From assembly GCA_937913075.1 (NCBI GenBank), contig CALEPU010000012.1, forward strand, positions 1-14,799: a DNA stretch of 14,799 bases, in the 5' to 3' direction. Shown one piece after another: positions 7,100 through 14,270 of the stretch (position 1 is its first letter; every line of letters starts with the position of its first letter). A model generated the notes under the pieces. The model did not search any database and had not been told where the DNA came from. It was given only the letters and a program-made list of their open reading frames with translations. The translations under genes were made by a program, and so were the position numbers. The stretch is from an uncultured Clostridia bacterium. Lineage in GTDB: Bacteria; Bacillota; Clostridia; Christensenellales; CAG-138.

Positions 7100-7654
7100 A
7101 TGACAAAGGAACAATGGAAAGCAATAGAAAGCAGGGACGCCGCATATGACGGTCAATTCTACTATGCGGTAAAGTCATCCAAGAGCATTTGCAAGCCTTC
7201 CTGCACCGCAAGGAAGCCCGTTCCCGAAAACGTCATTATCTTCTCTGCTCTGGAGGACGGCATCGAAGCCGGTTTCCATCCATGCAGCCGCTGCCGCCCC
7301 GATCTGCCGGATTGGCAAGGCGCAAAGAGGGAGCTTGCCGCGCGCGCGGAGGAATACATCCGCGCTCATTACACGGACAAGTTCTCGCTGGATCAAATTG
7401 CGGACGCTCTTTTTGTAAACAAGATCTATCTTTCAAAATGCTTTAAGGCGATAACCGGCGATACGCTGCTTCACTTCCACAACAAGGTCAGGTGCGAAAA
7501 GGCATGCGAGCTGCTGACAGGCTCCGAGCTTTCTGTCGAGGTCATCGGCAGAAAGGCGGGCTTTGCCACCTCTTCCCACTTTGCCAAGGTTTTCAGAAGC
7601 CTCTATAACTGCTCTCCCACTGAATATAAAAAGAAATTTCTGAGCGAGCTGTAA
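7100..7654 (+). CDS. adaA: AdaA-like regulator: Ada Zn-Cys4 domain plus AraC HTH
   Basis: This 184-residue protein has two parts. Residues 1-70 match the Ada metal-binding domain, with Cys31, Cys35, Cys62 and Cys65 at the same C-x3-C-x26-C-x2-C spacing as Cys38/42/69/72 of E. coli Ada. The motifs ICKPSC, ARKP, AGFHPCSRCRPD are also in place. Residues 80-184 are an AraC-type double helix-turn-helix. The length and design match Bacillus AdaA, which takes a methyl group from DNA methylphosphotriesters onto its first Cys and then activates repair genes. The ATG at 7100 has AAGGTG upstream; an in-frame ATG at 7034 would add an unconserved basic stretch and is rejected. No AdaB or AlkA partner is in view. 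It is divergent from the iron operon, so a metal- or stress-sensing role is an alternative. Confidence 0.88.
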   Translation: MTKEQWKAIESRDAAYDGQFYYAVKSSKSICKPSCTARKPVPENVIIFSALEDGIEAGFHPCSRCRPDLPDWQGAKRELAARAEEYIRAHYTDKFSLDQIADALFVNKIYLSKCFKAITGDTLLHFHNKVRCEKACELLTGSELSVEVIGRKAGFATSSHFAKVFRSLYNCSPTEYKKKFLSEL

Positions 7655-7657
7655 GCG

Positions 7658-7756
7658 CCCGTTGGCCGCGGCGAGCAAGCTCGCCGATCGTCTGCCGAAA
7701 TTACTTGCGTTCCGACTGCCGCACGGAAGCTGCTTTTGCTCATTAATGAACAGCCC
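7658..7756 (+). repeat. Truncated copy of the dispersed hairpin-rich repeat
   Basis: Bases 7658-7712 match 13274-13328 with only two differences over about 55 bp, including the perfect hairpin GGCGAGC-AA-GCTCGCC (7670-7685). After a divergent patch, the copies share the end TTAATG(C)AACAGCC. The left part and left terminal repeat of the full element are absent, so this is a 3' remnant that begins 3 nt after the adaA stop codon. It fills half of the 209-bp gap between the convergent adaA and kdpE genes. Confidence 0.8.
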
Positions 7757-7845
7757 TTTTTAGAGTACGCAAACAAACCGCACGCCCTATATAAATGGCG
7801 CGGAGCGATAATGCCGGTGCATTGATTTATACGGGCAATTATTTG

Positions 7846-7860
7846 AAGCGACCTGCGCTT
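7846..7860 (-). terminator. Possible weak terminator after kdpE
   Basis: AAGCG (7846-7850) and CGCTT (7856-7860) form a 5-bp stem 4 nt after the kdpE stop, followed on the minus strand by an A/T-rich CAAATAATT rather than a clean T-run. It is weak, and is listed because nothing better ends the potassium operon before the repeat fragment. Confidence 0.22.
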
Positions 7861-7863
7861 TAA

Positions 7864-8580
7864 CTATTTTTCCTCTTTATCCGCAGGATCTATGCGGAGC
7901 ATACGGTATCCGACGCCGATATGGGTTTGGATACAGCGTTTGGAATTCGGATCGGATTCGAGCTTCCTCCTGAGCGTTGCCATGAAAACGCGAAGGGAGG
8001 CGATATCGTTTTCCCAACTGCTTCCCCAAATCTTTTGCGTGATATAAGTATGCGTGAGAACCTTGCCGACGTTAGCCGCAAGCAGGCAGATGAGCCTGTA
8101 CTCTATCGGGGTCAGGTGGATCTGTTCGTCACCGAGATATACCAGCCCCGCCGCAAGATCGATCTTGAGATCGCCGTTTATAAAGAGCGAGCCCTCCGCG
8201 CTCCGATCCGCCCGCACCAGCCTTCTCTGCGCAACGCGAATGCGCGCAAGCAGCTCCTCTACCGAAAACGGTTTGGTAAGATAGTCGTCGGCGCCGCTGT
8301 CGAGCGCTTCTATCTTGTCGCGATCCTCGCTGCGTGCGCTGATCACGATTATCGGCATATTGGACCACGACCGTATCCGCTTTATCACGTCCACGCCGTC
8401 CATATCGGGAAGACCGAGATCGAGCAGCATTACGTCGGGATTATGAGAGGAAGCCTCCAAAACGGCGCCGGCGCCGTTTTCGGCCGTAATGAATTTGTAA
8501 TCATGCATTTTAAGTGTGGCGGCGACGAGGTTCCTTATGGGCTTGTCGTCCTCTACCACAAGTATCAGGGGTTTATTCAT
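7864..8580 (-). CDS. kdpE: KdpE-like response regulator (OmpR/PhoB family)
   Basis: This 238-residue regulator has a receiver domain with acidic residues E10, D11 and D12, phospho-acceptor D54 in LLDLGLPD, S81 and K103 in TKPF. A winged-helix DNA-binding domain follows from about 130 to 235 (LTPIEYRLICLL, then a recognition region ending HIGVGYRM). Motifs and length match KdpE. Its ATG overlaps the end of the kinase gene by 8 nt (ATGAATAA), a sign of translational coupling and partnership. It is the last gene of the potassium operon. The targets are probably the operon's own ktr genes, since no kdpFABC genes are in the window; that is inference. Confidence 0.93.
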   Translation of the reverse strand: MNKPLILVVEDDKPIRNLVAATLKMHDYKFITAENGAGAVLEASSHNPDVMLLDLGLPDMDGVDVIKRIRSWSNMPIIVISARSEDRDKIEALDSGADDYLTKPFSVEELLARIRVAQRRLVRADRSAEGSLFINGDLKIDLAAGLVYLGDEQIHLTPIEYRLICLLAANVGKVLTHTYITQKIWGSSWENDIASLRVFMATLRRKLESDPNSKRCIQTHIGVGYRMLRIDPADKEEK

Positions 8581-10579
8581 TAAGATCCACCTCGCTCAGC
8601 GGCAGTTTAAAGCTGAATACACAGCCGGAGGGCACGTTGTCGTCAAGCATGAGCCCGCTTCCGTGAGCTTCCAGTATGGAGCGGCACAGCGGGAGCCCCA
8701 GCCCCATGCTCCTTCGGCTGTCTCCCACGTTGTTATCCCCTGTGAAAAACATTTCAAACACCTTTTCCTTCAATTCGTCGGGTATTCCCTGCCCGTTGTC
8801 GCTTATGCTGATCACCGCCTGTTTTCCCTCCTGTACGGCTCTTACCGTTATCAAGGTGCCCGCCGGCGTATGCTTGACGGCGTTGTTCACAAGATTTACT
8901 ATCACCTGTATTATCAGTCTTGCGTCCATTCTTGTTAAAATGGGCTCGCAGCCTGTTTCAAGCTTTATAGTATGATTGACGGACTCCCTGTCGATATGGC
9001 GCAGCGCCTCCTCGAGCACGTCCTCCGCTATTTGATCCGAGACGTCGAGCCGTATGCTTCCGTCGCCGATCTTGGAGATCGAGAGGAGATTCTCCACGAG
9101 CCCCGTAAGCCATTCCGCGTCGTCGCGGATGTCGGACAGAAGTCTGTCCGCCGTTTCATCGTCGAGTACTGCTCTGTTGCTCAAAAGCGTGTCGGCGTTG
9201 CCGGAGATAGAAGTCAGCGGAGTCCTCAGATCGTGTGATATGGTTCTGAGAAGATTGGCGCGAAGCTGTTCGTTTTTTGCAAGCACGGCCGCTTCCTCGC
9301 GGCCCTTGGCATTGCGCAGATTTTCCAAGGCAAGACCGCATTCGCCGAGTATCGACTGCACTATACCTTTTTCGGAGGCATCCGTACCGCGGTGGGCGGC
9401 GCCGATCCCAAGCACGCCGCAAACGCTCTCTCCCGCCCTGATCGGGGTATAGACGAATTTGATCGATTTAAGGGGCTTCGTTCCCGTACCGGACTCCTTT
9501 TTGCCGGAATACGCCAACTGTGCGGCCTCGAAATCGGATCCCTCGGACGGCGCCTGCTCCGAGCCCTCTCCTCCCGCAAAGAAGAGCATTCCGGACGCGA
9601 GCCCTTTTTCATCCGCGAAATAAACGGAGGTATCGACGTTGAGAAGCTTTGAGACGCGTGATGCGGTGATCGAAAGTATCTCCCTTTCGCTCTTTGCCCC
9701 CTGCAATATCCGGTTTGTTTCGAAAAGCAGCTTCGTTCTGAATGCGTCGCCTGCCGAAAGCTTTGCCTGCGCCTTGAGCCTGGCGGCAAGCGTACCCGCT
9801 ATTATAGAGGCGGCAAGCGTTATGGCAAACGTTACGGGATAGCCGGAGCCGTAAGCGCGAAGCGTAAGCCGCGGCTCGGTGAGAAAATAATTGAACAATA
9901 TCACGCTTGCAAACGATCCGAGCACTCCGCAGGTGAAGCCCCGCGTCAGAATGGAGATCAGGATCACGCTAAGCAGGTACACGGTTATTATGTTCGCCTC
10001 GGTAAACCCGAGCCTTTGAAACAGCAGACCCACCGCCGTTGCCGCCGCAAGCAGAGCAACGGTTATTCCCATATCCTTCCGCGAAGGCAGTATCGCCCGC
10101 TTGAACGGACCCTTTTTACCGTAATACGCGCCCAACGAGCCGGTATCCGGAATGACGTGGACGTCTATGCCCGGCACGAGCTCGAACAGCCTTTCCGTAA
10201 GCGACGGCTTGGAAAACAGGCGCCTGCGCCCGGCGGTGTTTATGCCTATTACGATCTTCGTTGCGCCGGAGAGCCTCGCGTACTCGGCGATCTGTTCGGG
10301 CACGTCGTCGCCGTGTGTGGTCACGGTTTCCGCGCCGGCGGCTTCCGCGATGCGGATATGGTTCTCGAGGCGTTTACTGTCCTCCGGAGCCATGGCTTCA
10401 TGCTCCGGCGTGCGGACGTAAAGCGCGGTAAGCTGTGAGCCGAAGCCAGAAGCCATCCTGACTGCGGTCTTTACTACTCTTTCGTTGGAAGGAGACGAGG
10501 ACAGGCAGACGAGGATATGCTCGTTAATTGCGTCCTTTCTCTGCTTACCTTCTGCACTGAATTTGATTACCCCTTCCAC
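8573..10579 (-). CDS. KdpD-like sensor histidine kinase, lacking the N-terminal KdpD domain
   Basis: This 668-residue kinase has, in order: a Usp-like domain (about 20-145), a four-helix DUF4118 membrane segment (170-270), a GAF-like region (285-420), a HisKA domain with the phospho-acceptor His449 in SHDLRTPL, and a HATPase domain with N-box NLVNNAVKH (562-570), DNGQGIP (594-600) and GLGLPL (626-631). E. coli KdpD has about 894 residues. The missing part is the first roughly 200 residues (PF02702, with its Walker-type ATP site), so this is the short form common in Clostridia next to Ktr/Trk genes. The start is a GTG at 10579; the nearest good ribosome site (AAAGGAG, 10601-10595) is 15 nt away, so the exact start is uncertain. 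It overlaps kdpE by 8 nt. It likely senses potassium or osmotic state. Confidence 0.92.
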   Translation of the reverse strand: MEGVIKFSAEGKQRKDAINEHILVCLSSSPSNERVVKTAVRMASGFGSQLTALYVRTPEHEAMAPEDSKRLENHIRIAEAAGAETVTTHGDDVPEQIAEYARLSGATKIVIGINTAGRRRLFSKPSLTERLFELVPGIDVHVIPDTGSLGAYYGKKGPFKRAILPSRKDMGITVALLAAATAVGLLFQRLGFTEANIITVYLLSVILISILTRGFTCGVLGSFASVILFNYFLTEPRLTLRAYGSGYPVTFAITLAASIIAGTLAARLKAQAKLSAGDAFRTKLLFETNRILQGAKSEREILSITASRVSKLLNVDTSVYFADEKGLASGMLFFAGGEGSEQAPSEGSDFEAAQLAYSGKKESGTGTKPLKSIKFVYTPIRAGESVCGVLGIGAAHRGTDASEKGIVQSILGECGLALENLRNAKGREEAAVLAKNEQLRANLLRTISHDLRTPLTSISGNADTLLSNRAVLDDETADRLLSDIRDDAEWLTGLVENLLSISKIGDGSIRLDVSDQIAEDVLEEALRHIDRESVNHTIKLETGCEPILTRMDARLIIQVIVNLVNNAVKHTPAGTLITVRAVQEGKQAVISISDNGQGIPDELKEKVFEMFFTGDNNVGDSRRSMGLGLPLCRSILEAHGSGLMLDDNVPSGCVFSFKLPLSEVDLNE

Positions 10580-10617
10580 GGCGGCGGACCGGCGCTCCTT
10601 TCGCTTTTGTCAATAAC

Positions 10618-10646
10618 ATTATATCACGGAATATCGCTATGTTCCA
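10618..10646 (-). promoter_or_regulatory. Candidate internal promoter for the kdpD-like/kdpE pair
   Basis: On the minus strand TGATATAAT (10626-10618) is a perfect extended -10 (TGN-TATAAT). It overlaps the TGA stop of the small gene. The hexamer 17 nt upstream, TGGAAC (10646-10641), matches TTGACA at only three positions, acceptable for an extended -10 promoter. It would start RNA near 10611, about 32 nt before the kinase start codon. Confidence 0.45.
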
Positions 10647-10890
10647 TTCGTTTTATATCTTCGCCGCCGATCTGCTCCCGAGCGCGGGGCGGATCGAAGC
10701 AGAGTATGCCGCTGTTTTCGAATTCTTCGATCGGATCGGCTTCCGAACGGCGTTTTTTCTTTTCGGAACGCCGCTTCGGCTCGGCAATTATATTTCGACG
10801 GCTCCTTAAAAAGCGATCGAGCTTGATGATCGGGATAAGCCCGAAAGCAAAGAGAGCAACCATCGATGCTATAAGCACGGCGTCCCCCAT
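10624..10890 (-). CDS. Small single-helix membrane protein, unknown function
   Basis: This 88-residue protein has one N-terminal hydrophobic helix (about residues 3-24, ending LIPIIKLD). A strongly charged cytoplasmic tail follows, with clusters such as RRSEKKKRRSEADPIEEFE. I do not recognise the family. An overlapping frame with an ATG at 10894 gives a Cys/Arg-rich product. The GGAGGTG site lies 6 nt from the ATG at 10890 but only 2 nt from the other ATG, so this frame is the real one. It starts 16 nt after ktrA and ends 44 nt before the kinase gene, inside the potassium operon, so it may be an accessory or modulator of the Ktr channel or the kinase. That role is a guess from position only. 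Confidence 0.72.
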   Translation of the reverse strand: MGDAVLIASMVALFAFGLIPIIKLDRFLRSRRNIIAEPKRRSEKKKRRSEADPIEEFENSGILCFDPPRAREQIGGEDIKRMEHSDIP

Positions 10891-10906
10891 TCATAACACC
10901 TCCGCG

Positions 10907-11554
10907 TCATATCTTAAAGCATTTTCGAAGCGCACCCGGCTCTCCCAGCGCAAGCAAAGTGACTTCTCCTGTCAGCAGGGTTTCGGGCGTGATGGTAAAA
11001 TCGCTTATCCCGCTTCGCTTTACGGCAAGTATGTTTATCCCGTATTTCTTCCTTACGTCCAAAGCTCCGACCGTTTTGCCGAGCCATGCTTCCGGCACGT
11101 TGACTTCAAATATCGCATGGCGTTCGTCAAGCTCTGTATAGTCGAGAATGTGATTTCCCGTAAATCTTACCGCCGCCCATTTAGCCATCTCCTTTTCAGG
11201 ATAAACGACGTGATCCGCACCGTTCCTCAGCAGAAACTTTGCCTGCACGTCGCGCTCCGCCCTTGCGATAACACAGGCTGCGCCGAGCTCCTTGAGCATT
11301 GAGGTGGTCTCAAGTGAGCTTTGAAAATCTCCGCTTATGGCCACTATGCAAAGGTCGAAGCTTTTTACTCCGAGGGAGCGCAGAAAACCCTCGTTGGTGC
11401 TGTCGCCTATCTGCGCTCCGGTAACGAACGGGATTATATCGTTTATACGCTCCTCGTTGATATCCACAGCCATTACCTGATGACCGAGCTTTGAGAGCTG
11501 TATTGCCGCGTGCCTGCCAAATCTTCCCGCTCCTATCAGCAGAACCGTTTTCAT
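10907..11554 (-). CDS. ktrA: KtrA/TrkA-type potassium channel regulatory subunit
   Basis: This 215-residue cytosolic protein has an N-terminal RCK (Rossmann) domain, with GAGRFG at 8-13 and Asp31 closing the second strand (VDIN), so it binds NAD(H) or ATP/ADP. A C-terminal RCK_C domain (about 133-215) is the region that binds c-di-AMP in several Gram-positive KtrA proteins. Its length fits single-repeat KtrA rather than the double-length TrkA of E. coli. It forms a gating ring under the KtrB/TrkH pore encoded 41 nt upstream. The ATG at 11554 has AAGGAG 9 nt away. The family is certain; ligand choice is inferred. Confidence 0.93.
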   Translation of the reverse strand: MKTVLLIGAGRFGRHAAIQLSKLGHQVMAVDINEERINDIIPFVTGAQIGDSTNEGFLRSLGVKSFDLCIVAISGDFQSSLETTSMLKELGAACVIARAERDVQAKFLLRNGADHVVYPEKEMAKWAAVRFTGNHILDYTELDERHAIFEVNVPEAWLGKTVGALDVRKKYGINILAVKRSGISDFTITPETLLTGEVTLLALGEPGALRKCFKI

Positions 11555-11595
11555 ATTCGCCGTCTCCTTTTGAACCTTTATTTTTTCGCAGCCCG

Positions 11596-12933
11596 TTATC
11601 CTACCGTGATGTTTTCGATGGGCAGCTTTGAATTTGATCTGCCGTTAAAAGGAAGGAACGCATATACGAAGGTCATTCCTCCCACCCTTCCGATGAACAT
11701 AAGCAGCATAAGAACGGCCCTTGACAAAAGCCCCAGCACGGGAGTCAGGCCGAGCGTAAGTCCTACCGTTCCCAGCGCAGAGGCAGTCTCGAACATACAG
11801 TCCTCCAGCGGAAGCCCTTCAATATAGCCGATCGCCGCCGCTCCTGTGAAAAACAGAGTCAGATACATAACGAACAGGGCGCCCGCCGTCCTTACTGCCG
11901 CAGGCTTTATCCGCCTTCCGAAAAGCTCCGCATCATCTTTCTTGCCAAATACCGAAATGACGTTTGCGGCAAGCAGCGCGAAGGTCGTTGTTTTCATTCC
12001 TCCCGCCGTAGACCCCGGTGAGCCCCCGATGAGCATCAATACGATCGTCATCGCCTTCGAAGGTCCGGAAAGCCGCGTCAGATCGCAGGTGTTAAAGCCC
12101 GCCGTTCGCGGCGTGACAGCCTGAAAGAGCGATGCGAGGAGCCTTTCGGCGAACGGCAGGTCACGCATATCGACAAAGAACAGCCATGCTGCCGGCAGGG
12201 CTATCAGAATGCAAGTCATCGAAAGGACTATCTTGGTTTGAGTGCAGTATTTCGATACTTTAAAACGATGTGTGCAAATATCGTCCCATGAAAGAAAGCC
12301 GACGCCGCCGATAATTATGAGGAGCATCACGGGTACGGTGACGGCTGCGCTTGAAGAAAAAGCCGTAAGGGAGGAGAATGCGCCTGTTTCCGAGCCCATT
12401 ATGTCGAACCCCGCGTTGCAGAACGCTGAGACGGAGTGAAACACGGCAAACCATATGCCCTTGGTCCCGAATTTCAAAACGAAAGTGGGCATAAGCGCCG
12501 CCGCGCCTAAGAGCTCGACCGCCAGCGTCCCCTTCAAAACGAACCGCATCAGTCCGACTACCTCTCCGAGCTTGGGCGCCGACATTGCGTTCTGCACTGT
12601 GCTTCGGGTGAAGAGCGAGAGCTTCCTGCCGGAGAGCATGGTTACCGAAGCCGCAACGGTAACAACGCCGAGACCTCCCGTCTGGATGAGGGTCAATAAC
12701 ACTCCCTGCCCGAATCCCGACCAACAGGTCGCCGTATCCTTGACCGCGAGTCCTGTCACGCAAACCGCCGATACCGCCGTGAAAGCCGCGTCGAAAAAGG
12801 GAACTGCCTTGCCCGTGCGGGAGGAAACGGGCAGCATCAAAAGGACTGTGCCGACGAGTATCAAAGCGGCAAAACCGAGTATAATGATGATCCATGGCGA
12901 TACTTTCAGCTTTTTTTCGGGCGCCTCATCCAT
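11596..12933 (-). CDS. ktrB: KtrB/TrkH-family potassium uptake membrane subunit
   Basis: This 445-residue membrane protein is built of four M1-P-M2 pore repeats. The selectivity glycines are visible in CVTGL (58-62), CNAGF (172-176), RTAGF (276-280) and GTVGL (388-392). The IGGSPGSTAGGMKT stretch (302-315) is the conserved flexible intramembrane gate loop of KtrB/TrkH proteins. It imports potassium, driven by membrane potential and sometimes sodium. The ATG at 12933 has GAGGAG 7 nt upstream. It is the first gene of the operon. Upstream, 127 bp separate it from the mobile repeat. This holds a TACAAT at 12969-12964 but no convincing -35, so the promoter is not fixed. Confidence 0.95.
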   Translation of the reverse strand: MDEAPEKKLKVSPWIIIILGFAALILVGTVLLMLPVSSRTGKAVPFFDAAFTAVSAVCVTGLAVKDTATCWSGFGQGVLLTLIQTGGLGVVTVAASVTMLSGRKLSLFTRSTVQNAMSAPKLGEVVGLMRFVLKGTLAVELLGAAALMPTFVLKFGTKGIWFAVFHSVSAFCNAGFDIMGSETGAFSSLTAFSSSAAVTVPVMLLIIIGGVGFLSWDDICTHRFKVSKYCTQTKIVLSMTCILIALPAAWLFFVDMRDLPFAERLLASLFQAVTPRTAGFNTCDLTRLSGPSKAMTIVLMLIGGSPGSTAGGMKTTTFALLAANVISVFGKKDDAELFGRRIKPAAVRTAGALFVMYLTLFFTGAAAIGYIEGLPLEDCMFETASALGTVGLTLGLTPVLGLLSRAVLMLLMFIGRVGGMTFVYAFLPFNGRSNSKLPIENITVG

Positions 12934-13060
12934 AATTGCTCTCCTCGTTTCTTCTGCATTTTAATTGTACTTCATTCCGTTTTAAGACGGCGTTAAAGCA
13001 AAGGGCGAAGCATTAAGACGATATAAAGATAAGACCGCCTGCAATTCTCCATATAAAAAA

Positions 13061-13379
13061 GGGGCTGTTGCATTAAGCATGTATTTGAGACAAAGCTCAT
13101 AGAAACAAGCATGGCGCATTTTTGAACGAGCCATGCTTGTTTTTTCTAACGGTATTGATTTAGCGAATTGCAAGTGATTTTACGGTCGCAAGCGACCGAC
13201 CCCCCTCTTGGTTTTCGCTTTGCGAAAACCACTCCCCCCACCACGGGGGAAGCGCCGCTGACCCGCGGCAGCTCCCGTTGGTCGCGGCGAGCAAGCTCGC
13301 CAATCGTCTGCCGAAATTACTTGCGTTCGAGGACGGCTGTTGCTCGGAAGTTGCTTTTGAGCATTAATGCAACAGCCTC
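13061..13379. mobile_element. MITE-like, hairpin-rich intergenic element of about 320 bp
   Basis: The ends are inverted repeats: GGGGCTGTTGCATTAA at 13061-13076 and TTAATGCAACAGCCTC at 13364-13379 match at 15 of 16 positions. There is no coding frame. The interior is a chain of hairpins: 13103-13142 (13-bp stem), 13183-13198 (CGGTCGC), 13210-13230 (GGTTTTCGC, 9 bp), 13233-13250 (TCCCCC), 13254-13269 (GCCGC) and 13286-13301 (GGCGAGC). GGCTGTTGC recurs at 13335-13343 and can pair with the right end. The last 105 bp recur at 7658-7756. A clear target duplication was not found; both flanks are A/T-rich. It fills most of the 520-bp gap between ktrB and the sigma gene. Confidence 0.75.
13103..13145 (+). 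terminator. Terminator-like hairpin inside the MITE-like element
   Basis: AAACAAGCATGGC (13103-13115) pairs perfectly with GCCATGCTTGTTT (13130-13142) around a 14-nt loop. On plus, the stem runs into a T6 tract (13140-13145). The left arm begins with AGAAA, so it might also work weakly on minus, where it would insulate the ktr operon from sigma-gene transcription. The stem is visible; terminator function is inferred. Confidence 0.6.
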
Positions 13380-13453
13380 ATTTATTTAATACCGAAAAGA
13401 GATTTGAACAGCGCTCCGAAGCATGACAAATGCACGAATCGATCTGCGTACGC

Positions 13454-14017
13454 CTAACGGTCGTTTTGAAAATATATTCTTGCTTTTTCTCGCAGCTTTG
13501 CAGAAATGCGGGACAGGCGCATGCCGATGGCCTCCTTTGATATGCCGTATCGCTCGGCAAGCTCCGAAAGCGGAACATGCTCCTCAAACCTTGCCGTGAA
13601 AAGCTCTCTCTCTTGCTGCGGCAGGGAGTTGAGCAGCTCCTCCCTGATCTTCAATATTTCCTCGTCGGAGGGCTCCGCTTCCATGTCCGGCTGCCCTTCA
13701 AGCGTTCGCGAGCTCAGCCTCTCCGCGGCAAGCTGGATCTTCTCGGGCTCGAACAGCGGAAACCTTTTTTTGTACATCTGCTGTTTTCTGATATGATTTT
13801 TGATGATATTCTTTGCCGTCACAAACAGCCACCCGACAGGCTCGGGATGATCCGCCAGAATATCTGCGTGGCTGCGCGCCGCTTCAAACACATCAAAAAG
13901 GCAATCCGAAGCCGCCTGCCCGTCGCCCTTCAGCTTGGCAAGGCAGTAAGCGTACAGCCTTTTGTAATTGCTCTCCAAAATGCCGTCTATGCGATTTTGG
14001 TCGTTTTCTGCCGCCAT
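13454..14017 (-). CDS. ECF-type RNA polymerase sigma factor
   Basis: This 187-residue protein has a region 2 (about 10-80: YKRLYAYCLAKLKGD, then FDVFEAAR and PVGWLFVTAKNIIKNHIRKQ) and a region 4 (about 125-180: LLNSLPQQERELFTARF, then the HTH LSELAERYGISKEAIGMRLSRISAKLR). These direct polymerase to special promoters. The frame is open to a TTG at 14113, but that adds a basic, unconserved 32 residues and lies upstream of a good -10 (14089-14084), so the ATG at 14017 is preferred, although its ribosome site (GAGGA, about 14 nt away) is poor. No anti-sigma gene adjoins it; the downstream neighbour is the mobile repeat. The signal and regulon are unknown. Confidence 0.87.
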   Translation of the reverse strand: MAAENDQNRIDGILESNYKRLYAYCLAKLKGDGQAASDCLFDVFEAARSHADILADHPEPVGWLFVTAKNIIKNHIRKQQMYKKRFPLFEPEKIQLAAERLSSRTLEGQPDMEAEPSDEEILKIREELLNSLPQQERELFTARFEEHVPLSELAERYGISKEAIGMRLSRISAKLREKARIYFQNDR

Positions 14018-14083
14018 ACAGCCGTTTTCCGTCCTCTGCTGTATTTTAGCAAAAAAAGCTTTCCGGCGCAACAGCTCGCGGTT

Positions 14084-14113
14084 ATTATATGCCGCAGTGA
14101 GATCCCGAAGCAA
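14084..14113 (-). promoter_or_regulatory. Candidate promoter of the ECF sigma gene
   Basis: On the minus strand TTGCTT (14113-14108) and a perfect TATAAT (14089-14084) are 18 nt apart. This would start RNA near 14077, about 60 nt before the ATG at 14017. It resembles a housekeeping promoter rather than an ECF-type one, so it does not itself suggest autoregulation. Confidence 0.45.
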
Positions 14114-14127
14114 ATTCCCCAGTGAAA

Positions 14128-14141
14128 TTTTCCATGGAAAA
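14128..14141. promoter_or_regulatory. Perfect 14-bp palindrome upstream of the sigma gene
   Basis: TTTTCCATGGAAAA is its own reverse complement and ends 15 bp upstream of the candidate -35 (14113). Its position suits an operator for a dimeric regulator; the HxlR protein encoded next door is one candidate. The regulator is not identifiable from the sequence. Confidence 0.4.
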
Positions 14142-14270
14142 GGTGCGGTGACGAAATTTATTTTGATAAAGCCGGAAAGCGGAATAACCGAGCCTAAATG
14201 AATTCGGGCGCCGGACGATCAAGGGGGAAATCAAGCGCTTGCATCCGGAGAAAAGGCTCGAAATACAGGA

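Noticed and set aside
10637..10894. Alternative 85-residue frame overlapping the small potassium-operon gene.
   Set aside because: Its start is 2 nt from the ribosome site and its product is Arg/Cys-rich with no membrane helix; the neighbouring frame fits much better.
14018..14113. TTG start giving a 219-residue sigma factor.
   Set aside because: It lies at or upstream of the best promoter elements (-35 14113-14108, -10 14089-14084), and the extension has no sigma similarity.
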